From assembly GCA_004555175.1 (NCBI GenBank), contig SFJE01000012.1:1-64000 (forward strand): a stretch of 64,000 nt of DNA. The letters are read 5' to 3'. The notes under the pieces are model-generated. The model made no database searches. It saw nothing but the letters and a program-made list of their open reading frames with translations, and was not told where the DNA came from. Source of the DNA: Lentisphaeraceae bacterium (GTDB lineage: Bacteria; Verrucomicrobiota; Kiritimatiellia; RFP12; DVOR01). Below, in pieces: positions 27,001 through 31,022 of the stretch. Within the stretch, counting starts at the first letter, position 1; every line of letters begins with the position of its first letter. Position numbers and translations under genes: made by a program.

Positions 27001-27675
27001 GTGCTAGTTGCCGCGAACGCGCTCACGGAGAGCAACTTCACCGAGCCGACGGGCTATAGCCGCACGGTCGTTGAGGGGACCACGCTCAAGCTTTCGCGCA
27101 ACTTGACGCTTGAGGTTAAGTATCAGGATGAGGCGCTGGAGACGGTGCTCTCGGATGCAGCCAAACAGCGAATCCGCGAGCAGGTCTGCAAGGTGGCCGA
27201 TACGGCGGTGACTGGCACAATCGCCACGAAGATTGAGGTCCTCCACGCCGATGGCGCCACCGTCAAGGCGGTCGATACCAGCGCCTTGGAGGGGCTGCTC
27301 ACCTGCTTCAAGAATCACACCGCGGCGACGGTGGATGGGACGACGGCTAAGGTGAAGGTCTGCTACGACTTCGGCGTCTCGCACATCACGGTGGATGCCG
27401 ATCGCGCGGTCATCGTGACGGCGAAGGTCGAGGGCCAGAGCGCGGAGGTGGACTTCGCGGAGGGGGTCTCCTTCTCGGTGGTCGACATGAATACCGGAAT
27501 GGTCTGGTCGATGGCCCCTGGCGACCTCCTCGAGCAGACGACTGGCGAGGTGCGCTTCAAGATCCCGGCCGACCGCTTGGATGATGCCAACGATACCAAC
27601 AGCCAGAAGCTCCTTGAGGACTTCATCGGCACCCGCGCCCTGCGCGTGAAGGTGACGCGGGAGGAGAGCCGTTAG
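6013..27675 (+). CDS. Giant secreted beta-helical repeat protein (7,220 aa), probable surface adhesin or matrix protein
   Basis: A Sec signal peptide is clear: basic start, hydrophobic core GALLLAAACLAAP, likely cleavage after LRA at residue 37. Residues ~40-1530 form five right-handed beta-helix modules. Each closes with a choice-of-anchor-Q-like motif of the type GRPRILGTDIDIGPYE (near residues 313, 582, 833, 1173 and 1515), and several are followed by an Ig-like strand domain. From ~1530 to ~7030 the protein is built of autotransporter-associated strand repeats (for example LSGAGTVLLNGANTHT) and nine modules headed W-x2-L-x-W. A discoidin-like insert lies near residues 2870-3060. The last ~190 residues are non-repetitive, and no outer-membrane beta-barrel or sorting signal is seen, so its export and anchoring are unknown. 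It is uninterrupted over 21.7 kb. Adhesion is an inference from architecture. Confidence 0.85.
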   Translation: MKMIASLSFALPVLKRASRWGGALLLAAACLAAPLRAQEVAEDPPAEVETALPVITIPAEAAEDSVVEIANGTYAPLNLLTETRTLTLRAANPGQVIIEGGNTERCATLPDNITLEGFVLQNGKARQGGGLRGGVFLNGTISNCSAVFGGGAYEAKVVNSEVIGCSAEFFGNALYGGSAFSCRIIGNHAADYGAGMAALFGTKAANCLLAENTTPCDTAGALASPVQNMLLYKNTATKGTAMTAEAMAQDVCVNGVEEAKVVTAEAGLFKDAAAGDYTLNLDHGTVNTALKDKGDSALGGFYDLLWHATDFAGRPRILGTDIDIGPYEIADTVTVTCTVIGAGEVTASAKTVQEGDTVTFTASKISGYERDFLGFYVNGELRTTKMTFSLAITNSDVIEARFQGLSATTENFATQIGALHPTLREELLLADGAYTLDANTVPDSKQITFKGTTLGGTTLSVSGDLKGAILVNATVNCTAALSNVTLHRCLVSGLTGIEHITVTSSILKTMPTSLTATLANVTVYGSGDLPGTVAAINCLVLNTDISAENFDWVGQAILPKGSDSIDAGTSLSLTPYDNLDIAGRPRSMGHAIDLGAHECFYVAMTVAAEGEYTTLTPEPGVHDYLAGDTLALAYTSSRAFLGWTLNGEALGTEVNSLVIPEESIQVLTATFQGFTLSSGAAFPEGATSKDTITLGEGSYNWEGVSTEAKIVGTGTQSEVTITGSITGGRFEAITLNATLTNATLNRCLVKGGMLTNCTVANSVIEAATLTGGTYVNNTVLSGITLPSGAVNTRTVSAVQADYTPAVTDTTVVDSGSELNDYQKTLVGDLDYYGNPRVNNVRIDLGAAEYVWSPYTVTIAVVGHGLVEPRGAVEVVRGQSLTFTAKEDPKHTRGTPVVTVGSEELSGTDSHYTYTPTADNTVITVTFTGLAVGERERYKTISAAIAEAQDGETITVQAGTYLERVDVKTKKLRIVAAEADATKTIIDANHEGRAVTLNENSEIIGFTIINGAASEGAGVRGGTVRRCIIHDNTLTYNGFGGGVYGAFAESCLIYNNGSATQRSSGGGASNSELLNCTVAANAAEKGGGLYDCTAKNCVIALNTDLTGTASDWAGDSIEPAPDDCCTPTTGGITVEANKIFVRPESADFRLREGIACLNAAAADERLSALDVFGTQRPYGTGTDMGAIEWNAPDYVVTLSFNSRSQATMVVNEGDSTAQTYTCAWNGSLAARTFTVPRFKADGTTRTEIKLTWTKATGSATVRDLSGILLDGGTLSGSSAAADAAGFTWQVTSENTVNVDLSFQAESLTVAPGGKLSQALDDATPGETIKLQDGDYNLAVSVGEGVTLEGTGSSSLLQGATLADGAILKGVTVTGAPVVGPETGSATLLHSIVTGVTDGAGAVKQNVVVKSSLIHNNAAGLGANVTAYLSTVADTDGTALAATAKAYGCAIWRYSRLAETGAEIVDCWAGIEPGFLAPAPEGEDYHLSAHSELIDAAGTAQWPGFTEADRALTDLAGQPRNLLQGYDCGAYEYQGTATVTDWTWFGSAASMDGDLAGAGWRQMTLGSAHALPANVAAVWADRNGYPEANVRADAPLTLSALTIKTVNTCFALLQGSEAGRVTVTGTLMKSAASSLVLAGPLTVQGGTTLSAGTVTVAEGADIKAANVTLNGSTTFRQTGGNFTFGNFFYVRDTGTFSLEGGTFKGGELSLAKGSNQTALVFAGADVTLTRIETGDESGARYGDIIQTGGTVTLTGSGSGKSAPLHISHWPGSSTYSLRGGTLYVPNGEVRLGQDGTGTLSLEGGVAKIRSIGRSNGSVVLAGGTFHALESQALNYVSYKSGTESRLEVADGKKTLTFYGTTDSSNTGGLTLGPGNFVAYNTIAKRNLTLSAGTCLTLSTADGEALTDRGALNLASPYTLTVPGEGEVPVLTGTLQAAPLAVAKDLPLNTSTLVLQVKGSVSGLTSAYENCYEITTQPAEDNTEITNVYVKQILNRPASSTIPVLTVSGQTDWDTAAKWSTGSVPAATTPVIVRATETATLKMPIGGTLAQVTFDVAEGKTLTLDNYNATIAELRLIGAGTLDLGTVARLSYTNQTAFSGTMVVSHASQELKEATIKNQHLRFAVNYALGSCAGFTLAGGIEVAAEKTLTCDSSLAGGEARVEAGATVVIGQGCTNRLNFTAADGQVITLAAGTTGTNPAYLGGNVNAQNWKITDDNGTSTKGLTLTGSVTLATPPTSGKLAASALSSLTLKSGKLTLASAWAMPAGAVKAGAGRVTLPSGSSMAGSATFRGPIAFAEAKTFSVSGDLVFRDGSVIYLPIGATFSATGSLVVEPGTRVVLTGTPEATQEVDLFKSTQAGGLSISTLTEVALALENPPADKVVTLTPYLTAAGVYGYTLTLTEPNIWTGATDSNWSNAANWSNDTVPADGAAVSFPDSVDNKAVTIDTAIAPSAIRVVGNYTFSGNGPITSKPAIAQSAGEVTWNLFPKAGSYDVASGATAVISSADGYYEGRFTGDGTVRVTGTLELGASSIAFQGRFEVNQGQLALRLGAATASAGVNLVGGTLKTKVPATVSKLDLSGTSSLVLPLSAPLTVTDAFTASGTVFIAVDAIPEEAGFWLLMTLPEEAAETTFGLTTNSASDTYRAGVVQRGREVFLAVYDSTQIAWAGTGTGADKWVINTSAIEATETANKVVWFHDVDGVGEPTVSLPETPTSVMVTAQTTHFTLEGTFGAVPVTVQSGASVTLAATDMTLSTFVNDGTVTVTGTLDLTNTTFSGTGTFIAGTGGTIKVTAQQLAATTNLFKRGGGRLEVSGGNSNYTYPSGALSGGTAEGAESGELVKTGTGTLYLQPTAFNESLTIQEGSVALSGTIALKARYFKFEIYERFNDTANTQNAWNWVSWNWAPSTWLGLSEVALTLSGERLAWPEGSSIIYFDGGVLDSVVLGMGNRTSFCDGQITNLLDGNTATQFRWLDNYQYASYGQGANPRTYFVVDAGREVVFSGYDFATPTIPNQFFYKWNVSAANDLQAWHPSASDTGPTENESEIWQTIDERTLAASSSLLKANSWMTTRGYAFTNKGSGFWSSLSGPVKVSSGATFDLTSAVGNTHILEDSLTLASVTGEGTLRVPTSLNLTLDTLNIGKLQLTGSTILTQPITATSATVTTLALDSEVAQAYTDNGGVDFVLLTNCTAKPALSWPDGVPQTTTDGGTWGLVLLEEDKTLHLRLSGSKREIKATISGTKTWSDLQWTDPLGVNVSLTSPTDAIVERVVLVPEGEGATLSSMDFTQFPNLKNVLLAEAGGTLTLSDTSALTSNANVLLTVPQAATLRVTSPDALAFAKNSASNLQLNNANIRLRGAGTLLLDFADAANVLLMVGNQGLFTGNITVASGTLKFPNNSSGTGPVYNRTITVKGEKAKLATGTNTDATGWSYGSGKFIFREGATFEVYKRDTYKAPIELCGATIRLMAGATESNRGIDLYESPSTTVLAADGATAENPTVSKLTFAENASASDRIAYVRGGNWTVNVAEHARFDIEATLGADNSDRTLIKAGAGEMVLATTVNNCLNTLINAGTLRVTGTTGTGSTIVKGGATICGTGTVRGTISFASGGLLAVDPAVVEPLTISRFAQTTSWANITLTGTPTQTFPILRATAENFKLLTDYFKTDEAFPTNDYSLVVVDNVLYAKKILKQGDQVVEAPTSLQATVPSGTTNWSELTWTTDSSTEVDAEAIDWWQVKSVSLTAAEGAVDATVDLDLPLYNVQTLTLAGALTLTGNEGNRLNGCTLALTNGATATINGLFDGATAVSLSGNGTVTWAADHTGTLSLAAGTTLTAPAGITLSALDCTAGGTLAVDPANPYTVTAITGQATVKATGSISDGVSLLKVGSTVAVVNFALDTNFPAGYGLAVDNGTLKAVVGSEVMAVVSGAAVWESLTWTDTRGNAFTPTWSNIRAVTLKVTDSATLALPTLSLASLAIDFGETEEKSLTLNSSTSQTLPALYVLGTNGGDVLCNDGTLTLSALSASAPYVGVTAEMLSGLTSGTNTYTFASDAVLGLYCTASGSSIAGYLKAPQRGIAIRSGTLKASREDNFGGSSDNTKIRIDADATFDVDGWAITCEPTLNGGTLRNNTRRTKGNGLNTDETQRQLFNITLTADSIIDNAEMLNSVASNWNAQTLTLNSHTLTKRGNGFFGFRTASVAGDGVLNIEAGTLKLADDCTLSGNVSVQVAKGATFTLTGTRTLSAGATLTLEGTMDLAATLTGEGAVTVASGSVSLSGLTTYTGLTTVQGGATLSAASLAGSLTCETGATLKPRAIDTPLSLGGTLTATNLVIDLSAFAEQPETIPLFTSPNELTTTMVATAGRYKPAVVQMEDGTWKLSYVYRFDGDTALTWEGGATGDLADATWRADGVSGLSLLASNGMIFPADGTYTLTNNNNLLLAFPTGAVTIGANATVTLSSTREQSGLCGDVTLENGATLKLVDSFAAYAGITGSGATLEMDVSMLAVPRGDLSVGTLKLTGSTLPTGTPRETFTCTTLVFSEELVAAIEAATTQQGTILTLASAYTGNVPPACTTLPAGYALKKTEAGALVVAFTAQVVTKLYAQVSGSGAWTGLTWYTDEAYTTKPTAIAWGAVTAVTLTNTANAPVALTLPGNLTALTTMTIGSASKAITLSGATLPTLNSLTLNGPLTLDGAVISTIPASLSGTGTLTFKNAAVSSTRGDNDGSNFAYNDFTGRWVVERGATLTLAETATENQLGLLNWDSNVADSGQIEVRAGGTLAVNQKNAFGWNNVSAQKDHTVLVVDGGTVTIGTNEQHFRRKMEWHPGAVLDNQGTTFYLTRGVTMNVVAGESTAPVIFRGNAIKLKGDNACDGNANTAFVVAAGAVLQVDATIVQSNADDALTLSGAGTVLLNGANTHTQATTVAAGTTIGGTGLVTNSAVTFEEGSKLLAEGGSSVLTLNDATGRAQVVLDESVAESALPMAVLKTAETATVTLVPPADYQISSATADGVTTHTLDLIRYTALTATVDGTKGWNELSWQTPDGTPIASPRWAWVTALTLNVTADASLTLPGNFSSITSLTLPGTGTLTLSGGSLPALTSLSLSGNLTLDGAVITTIPAALSGTGTLTLKNAGEVTSSAAGGASTFAYNSFTGRWIIETGTTLNLAGGGGQYGQLAKSDVEGSGQIVVKAGATVKLSEDHVFGWKDIDAQCNRTVLVLDGGALVNNAEQYLRRTFELKNGATLSDPNGNFWLARAGRLLVSEGLATILDSGSGPKLGCDGATNGSNSTSAPSRIEVGVGATLTVEASLTDKETDHAYALALSGAGTVLFNGANTHTKATTVAAGTTIGGTGSITASSVTLHGSKILTNASGEALTLSTVTGSATIVVPEGFPTTGTTAVLKTNSTSAPTLTPPTGYVMSEATADGIKKTVYLEWMPYDSLTAEVSGTVALSALNWKTPEGTAVASPEWRFVNTVTFKGLTADATVTMDGELAETVTTLTGTGETVTLAGEMAWTVGTRTFAGNLALSRALASGTLSVATGATLTLSADNSAFTGTLNLAAGSTLRATQVSALAFAQTDGVVDFGVTTLPIMGNGVLELALPKAETLQVKSSTATPTVRFAGDILVSSGTMKFPNSAVAGNNWADAWGPVYARTITVRGERAKLATGSNTDATGWSVGTNQKLILEEGGSYELSKRDTFKTPLEMTGGIIRLMPHTEVNLNCALQIFNGQQTTVKAVNGATSASPTISKLTLEASDETGDWRKAMITNANWQVTVEENAQFYIDAVLSGDWGFVKSDKGEMVLAAENVYTGVTTINAGTLRVTGTTGAGTTTVENGAIICGSGTVKGALTFEDGAIFAADPADSLTVNGAVTAGGTVIVRLASVPTETVALLTAASLPAVSAFSAENLPEGFALVVVGNTLYAEKQTAPTLVQATVNGDAAWESLSWQTMAGTALSGTIDWATLEAVTLHISEDATLSGVPALKTDGQLVLDFTAATEKTLTLEATESRTLPAVTIAGTAGGNLLADSATFTLTSLAAASGCPYLGTSPELLGTLTASTITFSENALIGLLCSADGSSLPLGKTLKAPQQGFAIRTGTFQPVQADTFGNNTVNTKIRVDTGAALDVNGYATTCVLTLNGGTLTNTGNGVGSNSRQLANITLTADSVIETSKEINSIDHYYAVQTLTLNGHTLTKRGSATFGFYNASIVGGGGRIVVEEGTLQFIDNGSKANTISGAVTFENKGGTLTLSDAYTVAADSTLTFKGNVTVTRALTVGENAGVKIAYDGDVVPTSGLASLDTCAQVTFSETFWKAIEMKTAAMGTVFTLATSYGLSTAPYFESKTGYALEAQVTSAEGAETTTYALVLTYAGAISDVTAVQATVSRNANWSALAWKDMDGNAVTPTWGKVTSVTLTAEAAATITVDLPIATVTSLTATGSGALTLAAGTSAGFPTGTLTLTNANLTVRDLYAPAAAVTVSGTGTGSLTWELTRGVAHTGAIKTPSTVAFKTQGDMTLSSTSNYFRGSFSVLSGETVLSCGSQGGGEGATRGLEGDVTIAQGATLRLKSGDAFDYSLSTSSPQQINVLGTLAIDAKATLLPVNTLLLGEGAQVTSSLDTLALDFYGANVPIKVTGPGAVIDAKIGAHDANKSATATFSQGASLELRSALNSTSFSLTTALANAASEGTLILTGAQSGTGTLRVGDGVILAGSGSWGDAVIFEAGAKLLVDPAAEAPLTLNGAISDKAQVVLASTPTTPSTAAVKTTAENVTLSTGNFTAPEGYELTLSADSKTLYVTKTKKVYTSLTATVDGTVTTWSQLPWTTDGSTEATDINWAFVEEVYLTVEADVALRVDVALPKVAALYALTYSQANVTLTSTLSEAPFTALATLSTMANIDFAVGTVAKVPANIQPSLYITVRFADNLIAAVQEAVIIGTGSASCTVVFDGTNTFTAPVTVKKGATLAGSGRLAADVTFENGSAVLADGAALTVGTVTVADGATVTVTPAAGLADATVLVAANALTESNFTEPTGYSRTVVEGTTLKLSRNLTLEVKYQDEALETVLSDAAKQRIREQVCKVADTAVTGTIATKIEVLHADGATVKAVDTSALEGLLTCFKNHTAATVDGTTAKVKVCYDFGVSHITVDADRAVIVTAKVEGQSAEVDFAEGVSFSVVDMNTGMVWSMAPGDLLEQTTGEVRFKIPADRLDDANDTNSQKLLEDFIGTRALRVKVTREESR

Positions 27676-27696
27676 CCGTTAGCGGATAGCGGTTAG
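27669..27696. repeat. Degenerate 7-bp tandem repeat, four copies
   Basis: Units CCGTTAG, CCGTTAG, CGGATAG and CGGTTAG run without gaps. The first unit contains the TAG stop of the giant gene. Similar 7-bp arrays occur at 29364-29391 and 49513-49547. Confidence 0.8.
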
Positions 27697-27701
27697 CAAC
27701 A

Positions 27702-27732
27702 GGAGAGGCCCCGCCGGGCCTCTCCCTTTTTT
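27702..27732 (+). terminator. Rho-independent terminator of the giant gene
   Basis: A perfect 10-bp stem (27702-27711 with 27716-27725), four-base loop CGCC, then C and six T. It closes the transcript of the giant gene. Confidence 0.95.
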
Positions 27733-27755
27733 AGGCGACGCAGGGTTAACCGCCC

Positions 27756-27843
27756 GGGTTGACCTCGGCCCCGGGGCGGGTTGGCCTTGGCCCAGGGGCG
27801 GGTTGACCTTGGCCCAGGGGCGGGTTGACCTTGGCCCAGGGGC
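27756..27843. repeat. 22-bp tandem repeat, four copies
   Basis: Four head-to-tail copies of a 22-bp unit containing GGTTGACCTTGGCCCAGGGG start at 27756, 27778, 27800 and 27822. The last two are identical; the first differs at two positions and the second at one. A degenerate fifth piece (CTTTGGCCCAGGGGCGG) lies at 27901-27917. The array fills the gap between the giant gene's terminator (27732) and the homoserine dehydrogenase promoter; nothing else was found in this ~320-bp gap. Confidence 0.9.
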
Positions 27844-27936
27844 GGGTGGGGGGAGTGCTCGCCTCGCGCGTGCGCGCGTACACCTTAACTATAGGGCCGG
27901 CTTTGGCCCAGGGGCGGCTTGTTCGCGCGGGCGCTG

Positions 27937-27965
27937 TTGCGCGGGGGCGGGGAGTGTGGTAAGAT
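27937..27965 (+). promoter_or_regulatory. Probable sigma-70-type promoter of homoserine dehydrogenase
   Basis: TTGCGC and TAAGAT are separated by 17 bp; the -10 ends 34 bp before the gene's ATG. Each hexamer matches consensus at four of six positions. Confidence 0.45.
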
Positions 27966-27999
27966 GGGGGCGTTTTATGAGATTGTTTTTGGAGGCGCG

Positions 28000-29307
28000 A
28001 TGAAGGAAGTCGGCGTTGGCATTGTTGGGTTCGGCACGGTTGGTGCCGGCGTCGTGGAGGGTTTACTCACGGGGGCGGCGCTGATTAGCCGGCGGTGTGG
28101 GGTGTCGGTTCAGTTGCGCGCGGTGGCGGATTTGGATATTACGACCGATCGCGGGGTGTCGGTGCCGGCGGGGATTTTGGGGACGGATGCCTTGGCGTTG
28201 GTGGCGCGGGAGGATATTCAGGTGGTGGTGGAGCTGATTGGGGGGACGGGGATTGCCTACACGGTGGTCAAGCAGGCGCTGGAGGCAGGGAAGTCGGTGG
28301 TGACGGCGAATAAGAAGCTTTTGGCCGAGCGCGGGGCGGAGTTGTTTGCCTTGGCGCGCGAAAGGGGGGTGGATCTCTACTTTGGTGCGAGTGTGGGCGG
28401 TGGTATTCCGATTATCCGGGCGCTGCGCGATGGGTTGGTGGCCAATGATATTCGCGCGGTCTATGGCATCTTGAACGGGACGTGCAACTATATCCTCACG
28501 CGGATGGCGCGGGAGGGGTCGGCCTTTGATGAGGTGTTGGCCGATGCGCAGCGGTTGGGGTATGCCGAGGCAAATCCCTCGCTGGATATTGATGGCTTTG
28601 ACACGGCGCATAAGATTTCGATTTTGGCCTCGTTGGCCTATGGGGTGAGCGTGCCGCTCAATGAGGTGACGGTGCAGGGCATTCGCGGGTTGAGCCTGGT
28701 GGATGTGCGCTATGCCGATGAGTTGGGCTATGTGATTAAGCTCCTGGCGGTCTGCCGCGAGTGCGCGGGAAAGCGGCTGGAGGTGCGGGTGAATCCGACG
28801 CTGGTGCCCAAGACGCACATGCTCGGCTCGGTGAGCGATGTCTTCAACGCGGTCTTGGTGGATGGCTCGATGACGGGCGATACGCTCTACTATGGACGTG
28901 GGGCGGGGCGCGCGGCCACGGCAAGTGCGGTGATTAGCGACATTGTCTCCGTGGCGCGCCATGTGGCCGCCGGGCTCCCGCGCGAGGCTGAGCCGTTGCC
29001 CTCGATTGAAGCTTCGGGATATGCCCTGCAGAAGCCGGAGGATTGCGTCAGCCGCTTCTATATCCGCCTGATGGTGCGCGAAGCGTGCGGGATGGTGGGG
29101 CGGTTTGCAACGATTTTGGGCAATCACGGGGTGAGCATCTTTGCAGCTTCGCAGCACGCGGCCACCGAGGCGCAGTGCGAGGCAGGGTATGTGCCGGTGA
29201 TTATTCTCACGCAGCCGGCGCGGGCGGGGGATTTGCAGGCGGCCCTGCAGGAGATTACCGAGCAGGGAATCGTGCAGAGCATGCCGCTGAGCATGTGCAT
29301 GTTGTAA
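28000..29307 (+). CDS. hom: Homoserine dehydrogenase with C-terminal ACT domain
   Basis: Reduces aspartate semialdehyde to homoserine in the cytoplasm, the branch point to threonine and methionine. At 435 residues it has the usual length of the ACT-bearing form. The dinucleotide-binding motif GFGTVG is at residues 10-15. It is followed by the conserved TANKKLLAE and by ILNGTCNYILT and YAEANPSLDIDGFD of the catalytic domain. The ACT-like regulatory domain starts near residue 350, where the family is typically feedback-regulated by threonine. The ATG at 28000 is preferred over an in-frame upstream extension because GGAGG precedes it by four bases and the family N-terminus begins there. Aspartate kinase follows 251 bases downstream, with no clear terminator between. 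Confidence 0.95.
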   Translation: MKEVGVGIVGFGTVGAGVVEGLLTGAALISRRCGVSVQLRAVADLDITTDRGVSVPAGILGTDALALVAREDIQVVVELIGGTGIAYTVVKQALEAGKSVVTANKKLLAERGAELFALARERGVDLYFGASVGGGIPIIRALRDGLVANDIRAVYGILNGTCNYILTRMAREGSAFDEVLADAQRLGYAEANPSLDIDGFDTAHKISILASLAYGVSVPLNEVTVQGIRGLSLVDVRYADELGYVIKLLAVCRECAGKRLEVRVNPTLVPKTHMLGSVSDVFNAVLVDGSMTGDTLYYGRGAGRAATASAVISDIVSVARHVAAGLPREAEPLPSIEASGYALQKPEDCVSRFYIRLMVREACGMVGRFATILGNHGVSIFAASQHAATEAQCEAGYVPVIILTQPARAGDLQAALQEITEQGIVQSMPLSMCML

Positions 29308-29363
29308 GTTCGCCGCCGCCATTCCCGAGGGGAGGCGGCAGATGAGAGGAGTAAGATGGATAG

Positions 29364-29391
29364 CCGACAGCTGACAGCGGACAGCCGACAG
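29364..29391. repeat. Degenerate 7-bp tandem repeat, four copies
   Basis: Units CCGACAG, CTGACAG, CGGACAG and CCGACAG lie in the 251-bp gap between homoserine dehydrogenase and aspartate kinase. Nothing else recognisable was found in that gap. Confidence 0.8.
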
Positions 29392-29558
29392 TCGCGTGCC
29401 GCGACGGACAGGCCGGAGGGCTTGGCGGTCTATCATCCCTTCTCTGTCATCTCTCCTCTGCGAGCGCAGCGAGCAAGTTAAAGGATTTTGTCGCGCCAGG
29501 GGCTGGCTGGGCGGATGCCCGGGTGCCTTGGGCGAGAGAGCAAGGAGTTAGCGTTTAT

Positions 29559-30938
29559 ATGAAAGTGTGCAAGTTTGGCGGTTCCTCCGTCGCGGACGAC
29601 GTGCAGGTTGCCAAGATCTGCGATATTGTGGCCTCGGATCCGGCCCGCCGGATTGTGGTGGTTTCGGCCCCCGGGAAGCGGAATAAGCAGGATACGAAGG
29701 TGACCGATCTGCTGATTGAGTGCGCCGGGCGGTGCCTGACGCAGAAGGATCCGCAGGAGGTGCTCGAGGCCATCGTTGAGCGCTACGCGCAGATTTACCG
29801 AGGGCTGGGGCTGGATAAGAATCGCGAGACGGAAGGGGTTCTGGCCGAGATCCGCGCAGACTTGGAGCAGCGCGTCGCGTCGATGGATCTCTCCAATGCC
29901 GCACGCTTTATGGATTCGATGAAGGCGGCGGGCGAGGATAACTCGGCGCGCATTGTGGCGGCAGCCTTCCGGGCGCGTGGCATTCGCGCGGCCTACAAGA
30001 ACCCCGGCGAGGCGGGGCTGTTGATGTCGGACGACTTTGGCAATGCGCAGGTGTTGCCTGAATCGTATGACCGGCTGGCGAACTTGGCCTTCGATGCCGA
30101 GCGCGAGATTGTGGTCTTTCCGGGCTTCTTTGGCGTGACGCGTAAGGGGGAGATTGCCACCTTCCCGCGCGGCGGCTCGGATATCACTGGGTCTATTTTG
30201 GCCGCGGCGGTGAAGGCGAAGGTCTACGAGAACTTTACGGATGTCGATGCGGTCTACCCGGTGGATCCGCGCTTGGTGCCGGAGGTTTCCGAGGGGATTG
30301 CGGAGATGACCTACCGCGAGATGCGCGAACTCTCCTACGCCGGCTTTGGCGTCTTCCAGGATGAGGCGATTATCCCGGCGGTGAAGGCGGCTATCCCAAT
30401 CAATATCCGTAACACCAACCATCCGGACGCGCCCGGGACGATGATCCTCCATCACCGCCGCGCGCGGCAGGGGTCGGTGGTGGGCATTGCCTCCTCCTCG
30501 GGCTTCTGCACGCTCTATATCGATAAGTATATGATGAACCGCGAGGTCGGCTTTGGGCGTAAGCTCTTGCAGATCCTTGAGGACGAGGGGATCTCCTACG
30601 AGCACATGCCCTCGGGCATCGACAATGTCTCGGTCATCTTCCGCGAAGAGGGCTTCACCCCCGAGGTGGAAGGGCGCGTGCGCGACCATATTATGCGCGA
30701 TTTGCAGCCCGACAACCTCCAGATTGAGCGCGGCACCTCGCTGATTATGATTGTTGGCGAAGGGCTCTACTACACCCCCGGGATGGCCGCCCATGCCACC
30801 TTGGCGCTCTTCCGCGAAGGGATCTCGATTGATATGATGAATCAGGGCTCCTCGGAGATTTCGATGATGTTCGGGGTGCAGAGTTCCCATCGCGAGGCCG
30901 CCGTCCGCGCCCTCTATCACGCCTTCTTCAAGGCCTAG
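29559..30938 (+). CDS. lysC: Aspartate kinase
   Basis: Phosphorylates aspartate, the first step towards lysine, threonine and methionine. At 459 residues it is a monofunctional form. The kinase domain opens with VCKFGGSSVAD (residues 3-13), and FPRGGSDITGSILAAA is the substrate/ATP-binding segment. Two ACT-like segments make up the C-terminal ~150 residues (from about residue 310), ending with GSSEISMMFGV, the usual allosteric region. ATG 29559 fits the family N-terminus; AAGGAG lies 11 bases upstream, a slightly long spacing also seen before the threonine ammonia-lyase gene. A terminator follows directly. Confidence 0.95.
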   Translation: MKVCKFGGSSVADDVQVAKICDIVASDPARRIVVVSAPGKRNKQDTKVTDLLIECAGRCLTQKDPQEVLEAIVERYAQIYRGLGLDKNRETEGVLAEIRADLEQRVASMDLSNAARFMDSMKAAGEDNSARIVAAAFRARGIRAAYKNPGEAGLLMSDDFGNAQVLPESYDRLANLAFDAEREIVVFPGFFGVTRKGEIATFPRGGSDITGSILAAAVKAKVYENFTDVDAVYPVDPRLVPEVSEGIAEMTYREMRELSYAGFGVFQDEAIIPAVKAAIPINIRNTNHPDAPGTMILHHRRARQGSVVGIASSSGFCTLYIDKYMMNREVGFGRKLLQILEDEGISYEHMPSGIDNVSVIFREEGFTPEVEGRVRDHIMRDLQPDNLQIERGTSLIMIVGEGLYYTPGMAAHATLALFREGISIDMMNQGSSEISMMFGVQSSHREAAVRALYHAFFKA

Positions 30939-30948
30939 GTTCAGCGAA

Positions 30949-30976
30949 GGGGAGCGCAGCGCGCGCTTCCCTTTTT
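30949..30976 (+). terminator. Rho-independent terminator after aspartate kinase
   Basis: A 9-bp stem with one G-T pair (30949-30957 with 30963-30971), five-base loop, then five T. Confidence 0.85.
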
Positions 30977-31022
30977 GCCGAAAATGTGATAGCGTGTGAG
31001 TGACGATTGAGAGAGTGCGTGT

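Noticed and set aside
26700..27675. Autotransporter beta-barrel at the end of the giant protein
   Set aside because: The last ~190 residues lack the alternating strands and terminal aromatic residue of a barrel, so the protein is not called a classical autotransporter.
27919..27999. Upstream extension of homoserine dehydrogenase
   Set aside because: It contains the probable promoter and the ribosome-binding site of ATG 28000.
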